A DNA stretch of 64,000 nt from assembly GCA_036250195.1 (NCBI GenBank), contig JAVHZZ010000011.1, forward strand, positions 1,809,001 through 1,873,000, in the 5' to 3' direction. Numbering within the stretch: the first letter of the stretch is position 1; every line of letters starts with the position of its first letter. Shown here piece after piece: positions 1 to 11,890 of the stretch. The notes beneath the pieces were generated by a model. It made no database searches. It was given only the letters and a program-made list of their open reading frames with translations, and had not been told where the DNA came from. The DNA is from Mixophyes australis. Its lineage: Eukaryota; Chordata; Amphibia; Anura; Limnodynastidae. The position numbers and the translations under genes are program-made.

Positions 1-585
1 CCAATGTAATAGTTATCTGTTGTGTTATACTTGGTGTGAGGGGAGAGTAATATACAGGGAGGTGCCCCCTAATCCTGGTGCCCTCAGTACCCTGAGCAGG
101 GGACGTGTGCTGGGTGAGTGCCCACATAATACCAATGTAATAGTTATCTGTTGTGTTATACTTGGTGTGAGGGGAGAGTAATATACAGGGAGGTGCCCCC
201 CTAATCCTGGTGCCCTCAGTACCCTGAGCAGGGGACGTGTGCTGGGTGAGTGCCCACATAATACCAATGTAATAGTTATCTGTTGTGTTATACTTGGTGT
301 GAGGGGAGAGTAATATACAGGGAGGTGCCCCCTAATCCTGGTGCCCTCAGTACTCTGAGCAGGGGGACGTGTGCTGGGTGAGTGCCCACATAATACCAAT
401 GTAATAGTTATCTGTTGTGTTATACTGGGTGTGAGGGGAGAGTAATATACAGGGAGGTGCCCCCTAATCCTGGTGCCCTCAGTACTCTGAGCAGGGGGAC
501 GTGTGCTGGGTGAGTGCCCACATAATACCAATGTAATAGTTATCTGTTGTGTTATACTTGGTGTGAGGGGAGAGTAATATACAGC
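1..585. repeat. 132-bp tandem repeat, about 4.4 copies
   Basis: The word 'ccaatgtaatagttatctg' recurs at 1, 132, 264, 396 and 528, giving a 131-132 bp period. Copies are nearly identical, differing by single bases such as ccctga/tctga and one extra G. The last copy breaks off at about 585 after 'agtaatatacag'. The array probably continues to the left of the window. The open frame on the minus strand is only possible because 132 is a multiple of three; it has no gene-like features. Confidence 0.95.
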
Positions 586-669
586 TTTATAGTAATACTA
601 ATATTATTCATATTCATTCTGCTTAGTTTCTGTTCTACATGGAAATCTGAATTGTTTTGTTGTGGACCC

Positions 670-2671
670 TGCACAGTATCACTTCTCTTTATGCCATTTC
701 CATGTGTTATATATGTACTATGCACAGTATCACTTCTCTTTATGCCATTTCCATGTGTTATATATGTACTATGCACAGTATCACTTCTCTTTATGCCATT
801 CCCATGTGTTATACATGTACTATGCACAGTATCACTTCTCTTTATGCCATTTCCATGTGTTATATATGTACTATGCACAGTATCACTTCTCTTTATGCCA
901 TTTCCATGTGTTATATATGTACTATGCACAGTATCACTTCTCTGTATGCCATTTCCATGTGTTATATATGTACTATGCACAGTATCACTTCTCTTTATGT
1001 CATTTCCATGTGTTATATATGTACTATGCACAGTATCACTTCTCTGTATGCCATTTCCATGTGTTATATATGTACTATGCACAGTATCACTTCTCTTTAT
1101 GCCATTTCCATGTGTTATATATGTACTATGCACAGTATCACTTCTCTTTATGCCATTTCCATGTGTTATATATGTACTATGCACAGTATCACTTCTCTGT
1201 ATGCCATTTCCATGTGTTATATATGTACTATGCACAGTATCACTTCTCTGTATGCCATTCCCATGTGTTATATATGTACTATGCACAGTATCACTTCTCT
1301 TTATGCCATTTACATGTGTTATATATGTACTATGCACAGTATCACTTCTCTGTATGCCATTTCCATGTGTTATATATGTACTATGCACAGTATCACTTCT
1401 CTTTATGCCATTTCCATGTGTTATATATGTACTATGCACAGTATCACTTCTCTTTATGCCATTTCCATGTGTTATATATGTACTATGCACAGTATCACTT
1501 CTCATTATGCCATTTCCATGTGTTATATATGTACTATGCACAGTATCACTTCTCTTTATGCCATTTCCATGTGTTATATATGTACTATGCACAGTATCAC
1601 TTCTCTTTATGCCATTCCCATGTGTTATACATGTACTATGCACAGTATCACTTCTCTTTATGCCATTCCCATGTGTTATATATGTACTATGCACAGTATC
1701 ACTTCTCTTTATGCCATTCCCATGTGTTATACATGTACTATGCACAGTATCACTTCTCTGTATGCCATTTCCATGTGTTATATATGTACTATGCACAGTA
1801 TCACTTCTCTTTATGCCATTTCCATGTGTTATATATGTACTATGCACAGTATCACTTCTCTTTATGCCATTTCCATGTGTTATATATGTACTATGCACAG
1901 TATCACTTCTCTTTATGCCATTTCCATGTGTTATATATGTACTATGCACAGTATCACTTCTCATTATGCCATTTCCATGTGTTATATATGTACTATGCAC
2001 AGTATCACTTCTCTTTATGCCATTTCCATGTGTTATATATGTACTATGCACAGTATCACTTCTCTTTATGCCATTCCCATGTGTTATACATGTACTATGC
2101 ACAGTATCACTTCTCTTTATGCCATTTCCATGTGTTATACATGTACTATGCACAGTATCACTTCTCATGCCATTTCCATGTGTTATATATGTACTATGCA
2201 CAGTATCACTTCTCTGTATGCCATTTCCATGTGTTATATATGTACTATGCACAGTATCACTTCTCTTTATGCCATTTACATGTGTTATATATGTACTATG
2301 CACAGTATCACTTCTCTTTATGCCATTCCCATGTGTTATACATGTACTATGCACAGTATCACTTCTCTTTATGCCATTTCCATGTGTTATACATGTACTA
2401 TGCACAGTATCACTTCTCATGCCATTTCCATGTGTTATATATGTACTATGCACAGTATCACTTCTCTGTATGCCATTTCCATGTGTTATATATGTACTAT
2501 GCACAGTATCACTTCTCTTTATGCCATTTACATGTGTTATATATGTACTATGCACAGTATCACTTCTCTTTATGCCATTTCCATGTGTTATACATGTACT
2601 ATGCACAGTATCACTTCTATTTATGTCATTTCCATGTGTTATACATGTACTACGCACAGTACCATATCTCT
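670..2671. repeat. 51-bp minisatellite, about 39 copies
   Basis: The unit begins 'tgcacagtatcacttctc' and runs through 'ccatgtgttatatatgtac'. It is 51 bp long, so it encodes a 17-residue repeat in each open frame and stays open on both strands. Units vary at a few sites (ttt/tgt/tca before atgcc; ttcc/tccc/ttac; tatatg/tacatg). Two units, near 2160 and 2410, lack 3 bp. These two sit in a five-unit block of about 252 bp that occurs twice in a row, which shows higher-order duplication. It is not a protein gene. Confidence 0.97.
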
Positions 2672-2739
2672 TCAGCAGCTGTTTTATGGATGTGGCCCTT
2701 CTCATGTTCTGTATATTGCGTGTGACGTTTTTTACGCAG

Positions 2740-3313
<574 letters not shown>

Positions 3314-3316
3314 ATA

Positions 3317-3440
3317 GGGGGGAGTTTAATTCCCCGGGAGTGGTGCAGCGGTAAACCTATCACCGTTATTACGGTAAATTTAACCCGGCTTTCTGAGCTG
3401 CGAGCAGAAAGCCGGCGTTGAAACTACCGTAATTCCCCCC
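3317..3440. mobile_element. Small foldback (MITE-like) element with 3-bp target duplication
   Basis: The element opens with GGGGGG and closes with CCCCCC, and both sides are flanked by 'ata' (3314-3316 and 3441-3443). Internally, 'attacggtaaatttaac' plus 'ccggctttct' pairs with 'agaaagccgg' plus 'gttgaaactaccgtaatt' around a short loop, so it folds as a hairpin. There is no coding capacity. The G-rich end and 3-bp duplication suggest a PIF/Harbinger-type MITE, but the superfamily is an inference. Confidence 0.7.
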
Positions 3441-3441
3441 A

Positions 3442-4366
3442 TACAGTCTTCACTCTTCTCTGTTATCAATTGGGAGACAGTCACTACGGCGGTATTATAA
3501 TCACCTGCAGAGGAAATGTGTATTAACAAAATCCCTTCAAAACAGACACCTACTCAATAATGTCACAATGAATCATGTAGCGGATAAGAGAGTAAACACA
3601 CAATGTGGGGAAACATCACCAATTACAAGAAACTGCTTGTCCAAGGATCAACATTTAGGGAAGAGCTGGTTATGGGTCAATATCTTATGTATTGATCAGA
3701 GAATCCCCCAAACTCTGGATTTCTGCATCAAAGTTGCAGTTTACTCAAAACCCTGTTTAAAATTCTGGAGAGTGTCCGTCTTGTTCTCCTGCGGATGAAT
3801 GCCGGATTCCAGCTTTTCCTGACAGACCGACCACCCAGGAACAAGGGTACCGGATGTGTAATTAGACTGAATGACTTGTGATGATGTATGTATTAATAAC
3901 TGATAACACTGTTATACCAAAGGGTTAAATTCAGTCTCTAGTGAAAGGGCCAACGTCTGTATAATAGACTGGTACAGGACAGTAGATAATGTACAGTACG
4001 GGATGTACCCCTAGGTACTGTGTGTACAATATTACTGAAGAATAAAATATAGATTAATATATAGAGAAAAGAGGTTTCTTGGTGTTAATGTACACACGTG
4101 CTTGGTAAAGAAATATTTAACTTTTTAAGATTTTACATATATATAAAAGGACTTGGTAAATATTCAGATATATTAATGTAGATTATATTGTTGATGTAGA
4201 TTATAAGGAGTATACTAGAAGCGCCTTTATTTTCATATATACATTTATTACACAAACTTCTCATTATTCCAAGAAAACAAATCTGCTCTGGCCTCTGTAC
4301 ACCAAACCAGACCCCTGATCTACGCACCCTACACACCAATATATGCACCCATTTCATATAGACCAG
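3442..4366. other. Unassigned intergenic DNA
   Basis: AT-rich sequence with short chance open frames only, the longest being 76-80 codons with no recognisable motif. No RNA gene or clear mobile element was seen. Confidence 0.4.
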
Positions 4367-4990
4367 ACTTGCCAACTTTTCCTTGTTGGCTTCAGGGAGA
4401 TCCCTGGGAGGTGGGTGTGTGGAGGCGGGGCTTGATAAATTGCATCATGTTGGCCCTGCCCCCTAAAGGATTGTCACAATTTTTGCCAATTACAGCAGGG
4501 GCGGGCCTAAGATGACGCAATATTTGCATCAATAAGCCCCCCCCCCCCCCCCCCCCACCACTTATCTATTGTAGGGACGAGGACCGGGAGGTTGCCCTGC
4601 TCTCCCAGGAGCCCTGAAGGTCTCCCAGAAATGCGGAGTCTCCCAGACATTCCAGGAGAGTAGGCAACTATGCATTAAAGAAAAGCAGCTAATGAATCTC
4701 TAGAGACTGAAGTGTCTTTTACATTTCTGTCTCCATTACTGAAGTCATGTTGTCTTACCTGTCAGTCTTTGATTAAATCTTGGTCTCCATGAAAATGGCC
4801 ACCTCCATAGGCATCAATACATGGACATAGGACACAATTTCTCAACTGTATCATCATGCCACAGATGGGGCGAAGCCAACTACGTCTTGTACTGGCTCAG
4901 CATCAGGGAGAATGCCAGACTCTTCAGGGAGTGAGGGAGATCGCCCCTATGTCAGGGAGTCTCCCTGACATTCAGGGAGAGTTGACAAGT
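4367..4990. mobile_element. Inverted-repeat DNA element(s), ends 'acttgccaac' / 'gttgacaagt'
   Basis: The left end 'acttgccaacttttcc' and right end 'ggagagttgacaagt' are imperfect inverted copies, followed inward by related 'cagggaga-tccctg' words. A further internal end, 'ggagagtaggcaact', at about 4661 suggests that one copy is nested in or abuts another. A pure C tract of 20 bases lies at 4537-4556. I found no clean target duplication, so the exact limits and superfamily are uncertain. Confidence 0.5.
4537..4556. repeat. Poly-C tract (20 C)
   Basis: A homopolymer of about 20 C residues inside the inverted-repeat element. Its length is likely to be unstable or mis-called. Confidence 0.9.
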
Positions 4991-5002
4991 ATGATATAGA
5001 CC

Positions 5003-5390
5003 CAGGCCCGGTGCTCCCATTAGGCAAGGTTAGGCACTTGCCTAGGGCGCCGGGCTCTGGAGGGCACCACAGTATTCTAAAATACTTTAAAACTGTGCGG
5101 CGACCGCTGACCATACCTGTCACGGCCGCCGCACAGCATTCAGATGGACCGGGAGAGGGGGAAGAGGCTATTTTGTCACCACCGCCGCCTCTCTGCTCCG
5201 TCTCCTCCCCTCCACTTACTAGTGTCAGTGAGTGGAGGGGAGGAGACGGAGCAGAGAGGCGGCGGTGGTGAGACAAGGTAAGGAGGGAGGCGATTTTTGC
5301 AGGGGGGGGGACGGGCGGCGATTTATGCGGGGGGGGGGCGCCGCTTTTTTAAAAATGCCTAGGGCGCCGTGGAACCTAGCACCGGCCCTG
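5003..5390. mobile_element. 388-bp non-autonomous hAT-type element with 8-bp target duplication
   Basis: The ends are 'caggcccggtgct' and 'agcaccggccctg', an imperfect terminal inverted repeat of the CAGGG type common in hAT elements. Each side is flanked by the same 8 bp, 'tatagacc' (4995-5002 and 5391-5398), the duplication length made by hAT transposases. A second inner repeat, 'gcctagggcgcc', lies near both ends. The centre holds a perfect 41-bp inverted repeat (5176-5216 with 5231-5271) around a 14-base loop. Open frames through it are not gene-like. Confidence 0.88.
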
Positions 5391-5623
5391 TATAGACCTT
5401 GCCCAAATCCAGGAACCTCTCCCCATTTGTCACCAGAAATGGGACTAGTGTGGGATATGAGTACAGAGAGCTAAAATGGGCATAATAAGGTCATTATTCT
5501 TTACCCTTTCACTGGGTAAAGCAGCGAAAACCTCAACATTAAAGTTATGTGTCGGATAAACCGCTCATCAGAGTAAGAGGTGAGTGGGATTGTGTTACAG
5601 TCTGACATATATTAGAGCTTCTG

Positions 5624-6336
5624 GGACTGGTTCATGTTCAAACGCAACTGGCATGTACGCTACGTTTTACAAAGGAGCGCGCAACTTGTGAGTAGTGTCA
5701 GCCGCATTCAAATCCAAACGTACCTCAAACTTTATATTGAGTCTGAATGATAATATGATCTGCTTAGTGCGTAGTCACAGAGAATGGACTGCAGTATACG
5801 TTTATTTATACAGCGCTGCAGAATTAGTGGCGCTATATAAATAAATGGTGATGATGATGATGATACGTATAGACTGCGTACGTACAATAATAGGTCACAT
5901 TAGAACACATACCACTATACTTTCAGCAGAAAGTGCAATTATTTATATATTTTCACATATAATTTATTTTATAATTTCTTTATTAGCATTAATTACATAA
6001 AGACGATATCAATGCGTACGGTACATACAGATCATTGTAACAGTATATCTTAGTGTCATGTTCTGTGATCGCTCGTGGCACACATACATGTCATGGCTGC
6101 CCTGTAGCGGGAGCGCAGGACACCTCTGAAACGCCTTTCTGTACATGTCCTACATTAGTCCATCCCTCCCCTGCGCCGCTTCTCCAGCCGTAGAGAGTTG
6201 TAAGTATCAGCTGTGTGCGGACATGAGTTGCATTCATTGGGTAAATTTAGTTTCTGGGCATGTGCACAGTTATTTCATGCAGGATACAACGCTCAAATGA
6301 CCGGACGTCCGAACATGAATCAGACCCCCGGTGGGA
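5624..6336. mobile_element. Inverted-repeat element, copy 1 of a family with a second copy near 15.75-16.15 kb
   Basis: The left end 'gggactggttcatgttc' is matched by the right end 'gaacatgaatcagaccccc' in reverse. The right half shares words with a second region at about 15750-16140 ('gtcc-cccc', 'gtaagt-tcag', 'ggacatga', 'gcattcattgg/gcgctcattgg'), so this is an interspersed family. No target duplication could be fixed, so the limits are approximate. A LINE-like tail at 5802-5864 sits inside it. Confidence 0.5.
5802..5864 (+). repeat. LINE/SINE 3' tail, 'cagcgctgc..ggcgctata' with (GAT)n end
   Basis: The sequence 'tacagcgctgcagaattag' followed by 'tggcgctatataaataaat' and then (gat)n is the 3' end shared by many vertebrate SINEs and non-LTR LINEs. 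It is a severely 5'-truncated insertion. The same tail appears near 16.6 kb, in altered form near 50.25 kb, and on the minus strand near 35.28 kb. Confidence 0.65.
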
Positions 6337-6750
6337 TCCAGCTGACTCTCGTGAGTTACAATTTAAAATGATTTATATTTACACAATAATACCAATTTTC
6401 TACCACTAATACCCCAAAATAAAAGCATTTTTGTATTAATCTGTCCTCATCCTTTGAATGACCATTCAGGGGTTGATATGAGGACTATATCTCAGGATTA
6501 TTCACCTGAAGTCAGGTACAGATTATGTTAATTATTGTCATATCTTTGTATATTACAACAATTCTTATTATAGCCCATTTTCTATCGATTTAATTGCTGA
6601 GATACCAACTTATCTAGGTTTCAGCACTATCATGGTTTCGGCCAACAGATAAATCCCAGCATTGGCTGATCCATTACACTGGTCCTCTCCATAAAATCCC
6701 TTCCCAGTTACAGCTGAAACCTTCATCAAATAAAGTACTTTACAGACAGA

Positions 6751-7070
6751 GGGTCTGAGTCATTAAGGAGAGCAAAGCATAAAAAAGAAGTAACTTTGCA
6801 CCTGGGCAAAACCATGTTGTATAATAAGAGGAGGTAAATGTAAAATGTGGGGACAGGTTTATAGTTGGGGTAGGACATGTCCTAGATCAACTTTACATGT
6901 CAGTGTAAAAATAAAGCTATCCAGTATGTGTTTGCTACATGAAAAAACAGCCAGTATTTACCTTATGTGCAAATAATAAACTAATCTGCACCCCTTGTAT
7001 TGCAACATGGTTTGTCCCGGAGACCATTTACTCCTTTTTTTTGCCTTACTTTCCTTAATGACTCAGACCC
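6751..7070. mobile_element. 320-bp inverted-repeat element, family A copy 1
   Basis: The ends 'gggtctgagtcattaagga' and 'ccttaatgactcagaccc' are inverted copies, flanked by 'aga' on both sides (6748-6750 and 7071-7073). A second inner pair, 'caaaaccatgttg' and 'caacatggtttg', is also inverted. There is no coding potential. Two more copies with different 3-bp flanks occur at 26043 and 35175. A 3-bp duplication with GGG ends fits PIF/Harbinger-like MITEs; that assignment is an inference. Confidence 0.85.
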
Positions 7071-7073
7071 AGA

Positions 7074-9100
7074 GGCATCAAATTCACATATTAGCTAAGT
7101 TGCCCAATACAAATTAACATTTTGGTTTCCATGGCATTTTACCCATAAACCTTTGGTACAATAACAGGAAGCAGCCAAACTGTAAAACAAGATCTTCTCA
7201 TTTTCCTTCCTTCATTTAAACTAAACTGGTCCCGTCTCCTCCTACACTCATCTACTCATCTCTCTTTGAAATCACGTCCATCCTGTCCCGTTGTCTAACC
7301 TGCCTTTTGAAAGTGAAGAAATTGCAGCCCAAGATGGACCACATCACAGTTCTACCACAAACAAAGAACTAGCAGAAGACTTCAGAAATATTGTTGAAAT
7401 GTTAATAGTTGGCTACTTAGAATTTCTCCACCATTAGGTCGAAAAGTCAGATCAGGATTTCTATATGTGACAGCAATTGGGTCATGAAAGATTTGAAAGG
7501 AGAAGCATACACAGGAAGAAACTCTTTAGGATCATCTCAAATCATAGAAGAGAGGTTGGTTTATCCATTTATCAGAGTGAAGCTGGTTTAACCCTGTGAA
7601 AGTTCCGGGACATATCCATAGCTTGCAGGTATACGACCATGCGTCTACAGGTATATCTGCTCGCTCATCTATCGGACTTGTATATTTAATGCACAGTACC
7701 TTCCCAACATGTGCCCCTGCTATTTAAGTGACTCTGGTCCATTGCTGCGAGATCTTCATCTGTTCTCTTATCTGTGATAGTGACTACTGCTCCCGGCCCC
7801 TGAATTAGCATGAGACACAAGTATGGACACTTTTCTAGAGTTGATTTGTCTGCTGTTACCTCTAATGGTGGTCTGGATTGTGGATTCTACTATTTGCCTA
7901 TAGCCCTGATCTGTAGCTGGTCTGGACCTCTCTGCAGTGTTGCTTCTGGCTTGTTCCTCTTCTAGTAGTGAATCCTGAGGGTCCTCTTCTTCTCTGTAGT
8001 TCCTCATACCTAGTTCTCCTGGCTCACCTCTGGTTCTTCATACTGTCCTACACCGAGCTGCATCTGTCCAGAGGACTGCATGGGGAGGCATCTCCATATA
8101 TCTGGATTATTAAGGGAAGAGGAGCGGTAATACTCAGGGTTTGTGTAGATGGGGGTTCTATTGTGGAGGAATAGCTCATTGCAGTATGCAGTGCTTCTGT
8201 TAACGTCATCCAGGGAACAGGATGGTGGTGAATGAAGGATAACCCCCAACATTTACAGGACATCGCTCATATTCACCAGACTAATAACTTTCCTTTCTGC
8301 GTGTTTTTGGATTCTCTTTACAAGAATGCGGCAAGAAGGTTGCTTTTCTATCACTGCTTATCATAGAAAATCACCCAGAGCATCAGGCCCGGATCAGTAA
8401 GAGTTACCGTCGCCCGGCCAGTCTGAAAGGCTTAGCGCACACGTGACTCGACTAGCTGGCTCATACATGTGCAGTGTAACGACTTCTGACAGAGATTATT
8501 ATGCACAGATGTGTCTGCTGGAGAGGAGGCAAGATACAGCGAGATGTCGGGACAGAGCAGGCCGCTTTGCACTGTGTTTGGAATTTATAGCATGTAGGAG
8601 AGCAGGGATTAGAAGTGTGTATCCTCCATCTATATCCTCCATCTACTTACCTTGTGTATGATGTAACTCTGTGGTTAGCTGGGAAACGCGGATTACTCAC
8701 ATGTTTTCCACACTTTATTAAGCACTTTACACGCCAAAGTGGAGAATAGAAGCAGCCGACCTGCTCAGACACAGATGTCTCCCGCTATTGGAATCATTAG
8801 TCTGAAGTTAGTCACTGAGAAACTGCTCTGAAAATCAGACACAATTAGATTTGTTGAGAAAAGGAGCTGAAATATATGGTGCAGGGAAGATAATTAATGA
8901 GGGGCTACAAAGAATCAGGTGTCTATGTTACAGATGTCCCTTGTAATTGTGCTTGGTAAACAGGATGTGTAAGCAGTGCAGTTACATTAACACCGGGGTG
9001 AAATGCTCACAGCCCCAACATGACCCAACAACATCCAAAGACTTCATTTATACTTTGTCCCAGTCCCACCAAGTGTCATCCCTCCTCTATTTCCTCACAA
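7074..9100. other. Unassigned intergenic DNA
   Basis: About 2 kb without a convincing gene, RNA or repeat. The open frames of 60-80 codons (for example 7768-8007 and 8010-8252, both minus) overlap each other in different frames and carry no motif I recognise. Confidence 0.4.
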
Positions 9101-10671
9101 CACTGCATCCTCTCAGTGCCCCCACTACATCCTCCCTGTGTCCTGTCACTGCTCACACTACATCCACCCTGTATCCTGTCACTACCTCTACTACATCCAC
9201 CCTGTATCCTGCCTCCACTACATCCTCCCTGCATCCTCTCAGTGCCCCCACTACGTTCTCCCTGCGTCCTCTCAGTGCCCCCACTGCATCCTCCCTGTAT
9301 CCTGCCACTGCCTCCACTACATTCTCCCTGTATCCTGCCACTGCCTCTACTACATCCTCCCTGTGTCCTGTCACTGCTCACACTACATCCACCCTGTATC
9401 CTGCCTCTACTACATCCTCCCTGCATCCTCTCAGTGCCCCCACTACATCCTCCCTGCATCCTCTCAGTGCCCCCACTACATCCTCCCTGCATCCTCTCAG
9501 TGCCCCCACTACATCCTCCCTGCATCCTCTCAGTGCCCCCACTACATCCTCCCTGCATCTTCTCAGTGCCCCCACTACATCCTCCCTGCATCTTCTCAGT
9601 GCCCCCACTACATCCTCCCTGCATCTTCTCAGTGCCCCCACTACATCCTCCCTGCATCCTCTCAGTGCCCCCACTACGTTCTCCCTGCGTCCTCTCAGTG
9701 TCCCCACTGCATCCTCCCTGTATCCTGCCACTGCCTCCACTACATTCTCCCTGTATCCTGCCACTGCCTCTACTACATCCTCCCTGTGTCCTGTCACTGC
9801 TCACACTACATCCACCCTGTATCCTGCCTCTACTACATCCTCCCTGCATCCTCTCAGTGCCCCCACTACATCCTCCCTGCATCCTCTCAGTGCCCCCACT
9901 ACATCCTCCCTGCATCCTCTCAGTGCCCCCACTACATCCTCCCTGCATCCTCTCAGTGCCCCCACTACATCCTCCCTGCATCTTCTCAGTGCCCCCACTA
10001 CATCCTCACTGCATCTTCTCAGTGCCCCCACTACATCCTCCCTGCATCCTCTCAGTGCCCCCACTACATCCTTCCTGCGTCCTGTCTCTGCCTCCACCAT
10101 GTCCTCGCTGGATCCTGTCACTGCCTCCACTACGTCCTCCCTGCCTCCTGTCACTGCTCACACTACATCCTCCCTGTATCCTGCCTCCACTACATCCCTG
10201 TATCCTGTCACTGCCCCCACTACATCCTACCTGCATCTTGTCACTTTCCCCACTACATCTTTCATGCAACCTGCCACTGACTCCACTACATCCTCCCTGT
10301 ATCCTGTTACTGCCTCCACTACATCCTCCCTGCGTCCTGTCACTGCTTCCACTATGTCCTCCCTGCGTCCTGTCACTGCCTCCACTATGTCCTCCCTGCG
10401 TCCTGTCACTGCCTCCACTATGTCCTCCCTGCGTCCTGTCACTGCCTCCACTATGTCCTCCCTGCGTGCTGTCACTGCCTCCACTATGTCCTCCCTGCGT
10501 CCTGTCACTGCCTCCACTACGTCCTCCCTGCGTCCTGTCACTGCCTCCACTACGTCCTCCCTGCGTCCTGTCACTGCCTCCACTACGTCCTCCCTGCGTC
10601 CTATCACTGCCTCCACTACGTCCTCCCTGCGTCCTGTCACTGCCTCCACTACGTCCTCCCTGCACTCTGCT
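9101..10671. repeat. 33-bp minisatellite, about 48 copies
   Basis: The unit is of the form 'ctccactacgtcctccct' followed by 'gcgtcctgtcactgc', 33 bp. Because 33 is divisible by three, several frames stay open. One (8947-10728, 593 codons) reads as an 11-residue Ser/Thr/Pro-rich repeat such as TTSSLRPVTAS. A block of units from about 9240 to 9560 recurs from about 9665, so there is higher-order duplication. The frame has no signal peptide or non-repeat domain and identical openness in other frames, so I treat it as a repeat and not a mucin-type gene. Confidence 0.95.
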
Positions 10672-11120
10672 GTCACATTAGAGCAACACGTGATGATGAA
10701 TATTTGGTTGCAGTGGACACAGAAATGAAGATGTCTATAAGACAACACAGAGAGCTGACATGTATCTCAACTACCGGTCACATCGTATGGTGAAATCAGC
10801 ACAATAACTGGCATAGTAAGCCTTGTAGCTGGCATACGTTACCTTGATAATTAATTACTAGTTAATTGGGGGTAATCTCAACTTTGGAAGAAGTAATAAA
10901 AATACAATCAGCCCAAAATAAAATATCTTGTGACACTCACAGGTATATATAGAAATATTCCTCCCCACATGTACCCACGTTATCTAGATGAGTGCAGGCT
11001 ATTGTGTAATTATACAGTCTAGAAAGTGAAACACGCTGGAACTAACTTACCTGACAACATTTTTAAAAGGTTTCTGTCTCATTTCTGCTGAACTGGTTCC
11101 TCTCTGGACATCATGGGAAG
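10672..11120. other. Unassigned intergenic DNA
   Basis: About 450 bp between the 33-bp array and a SINE. No feature recognised. Confidence 0.4.
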
Positions 11121-11372
11121 AGCCGTGGCACATTGGTTAGCATTGCTGCCTTGTAGCTCTGTGGTCATGGGTTCAATTTCAACCAGGGTCCTATCTACGT
11201 GGTGTTTGTAAGTTCACTTTGTGTGTTTCCTCCCACAGTCCAAACACATAGTGGTAGGGTAACTGGCCGCTGACATGTGTGGTAGGGCATTTAGATGGGG
11301 CAAGGACTGATTACGTTTCCTCTGTACAATACGTGGCACTATCAATAATAAATAAACAATAATAATATTTAT
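11121..11372 (+). mobile_element. tRNA-headed SINE, near full length
   Basis: The head 'gtggcacattggttagca' followed by 'ctgccttgtagc' and 'gggttcaatttcaacc' resembles the A and B boxes of RNA polymerase III promoters in tRNA-derived SINEs. The body contains 'tcctcccacagtccaaaca', a word typical of this vertebrate SINE group. It ends with a degenerate LINE-like tail and an (AATA)-rich stretch. A head-only relative lies at 46305. The copy is diverged. Confidence 0.65.
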
Positions 11373-11478
11373 TCCTACACACCTGAGACTTTTTGAGGTT
11401 TAGGAAGCAGTATGTCTATCCCTACAGTATTATTATCTACCACCTCAGTGTGGAGTCTATTCCACTCACCTACTACTC

Positions 11479-11890
11479 TTACAGTACACTAACTATTGGA
11501 CAATGCCTATTAATCCCGTAGCCTCCAGGGTTAGTGTCCTCTTCTTCTAATACTTCCTCTGAAGTGCACCCCCCTCCCATTGCTTGGTATAACACAGGGT
11601 ATATAATAGCTCCTCTCATACCCCCGTCCCCAAATGTACCAGAGGTAAAGATATTATAGAGGACTGGTCCAAGTAGAGATCCGTGGGATGTTCCAATCAA
11701 CGTATTACATTTACTACAACTCTCTGTCATCTCAGCCCACATTATATCCACTCAGCCACCTTTGAACCCAATCCCAAGACTTCCAATTTCTTTATCAGTC
11801 TTCAATCTGGGACAGTGTTAAAGGTCTCCCTAAATCTAGATAAGATACATCTAGGGCTCCACTGTGATCTATTACTGTAGTCATCCGGTC
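11479..11890 (-). pseudogene. Broken non-LTR (CR1/L2-type) LINE reverse transcriptase fragment
   Basis: Read on the minus strand, 11890 down to about 11740 gives a degenerate version of the reverse-transcriptase motif that in intact LINEs reads LDFSKAFDTVPH. Here I can read TFNTVPD, a stop, then RLIKKLEVLGLGSKVAEWI. Further along the same strand, GTSHGSLLGPVLYNIFTSG (about 11694-11640) matches the conserved G(V/T)PQGS-LGP-LFNIFIND block. Stops and frameshifts lie between the blocks, so the gene is dead. The catalytic YADD block was not found. Related noncoding remnants may continue to about 12130. It sits beside a SINE with a LINE-like tail, but a functional link cannot be shown. Confidence 0.75.

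Noticed and set aside
9101..10671. Secreted mucin gene
   Set aside because: Discussed as a low-probability option; no signal peptide, cysteine-rich domain or exon context was found.
11121..11200. Functional tRNA gene
   Set aside because: The A/B-box-like words belong to a diverged SINE head; no cloverleaf can be formed convincingly.
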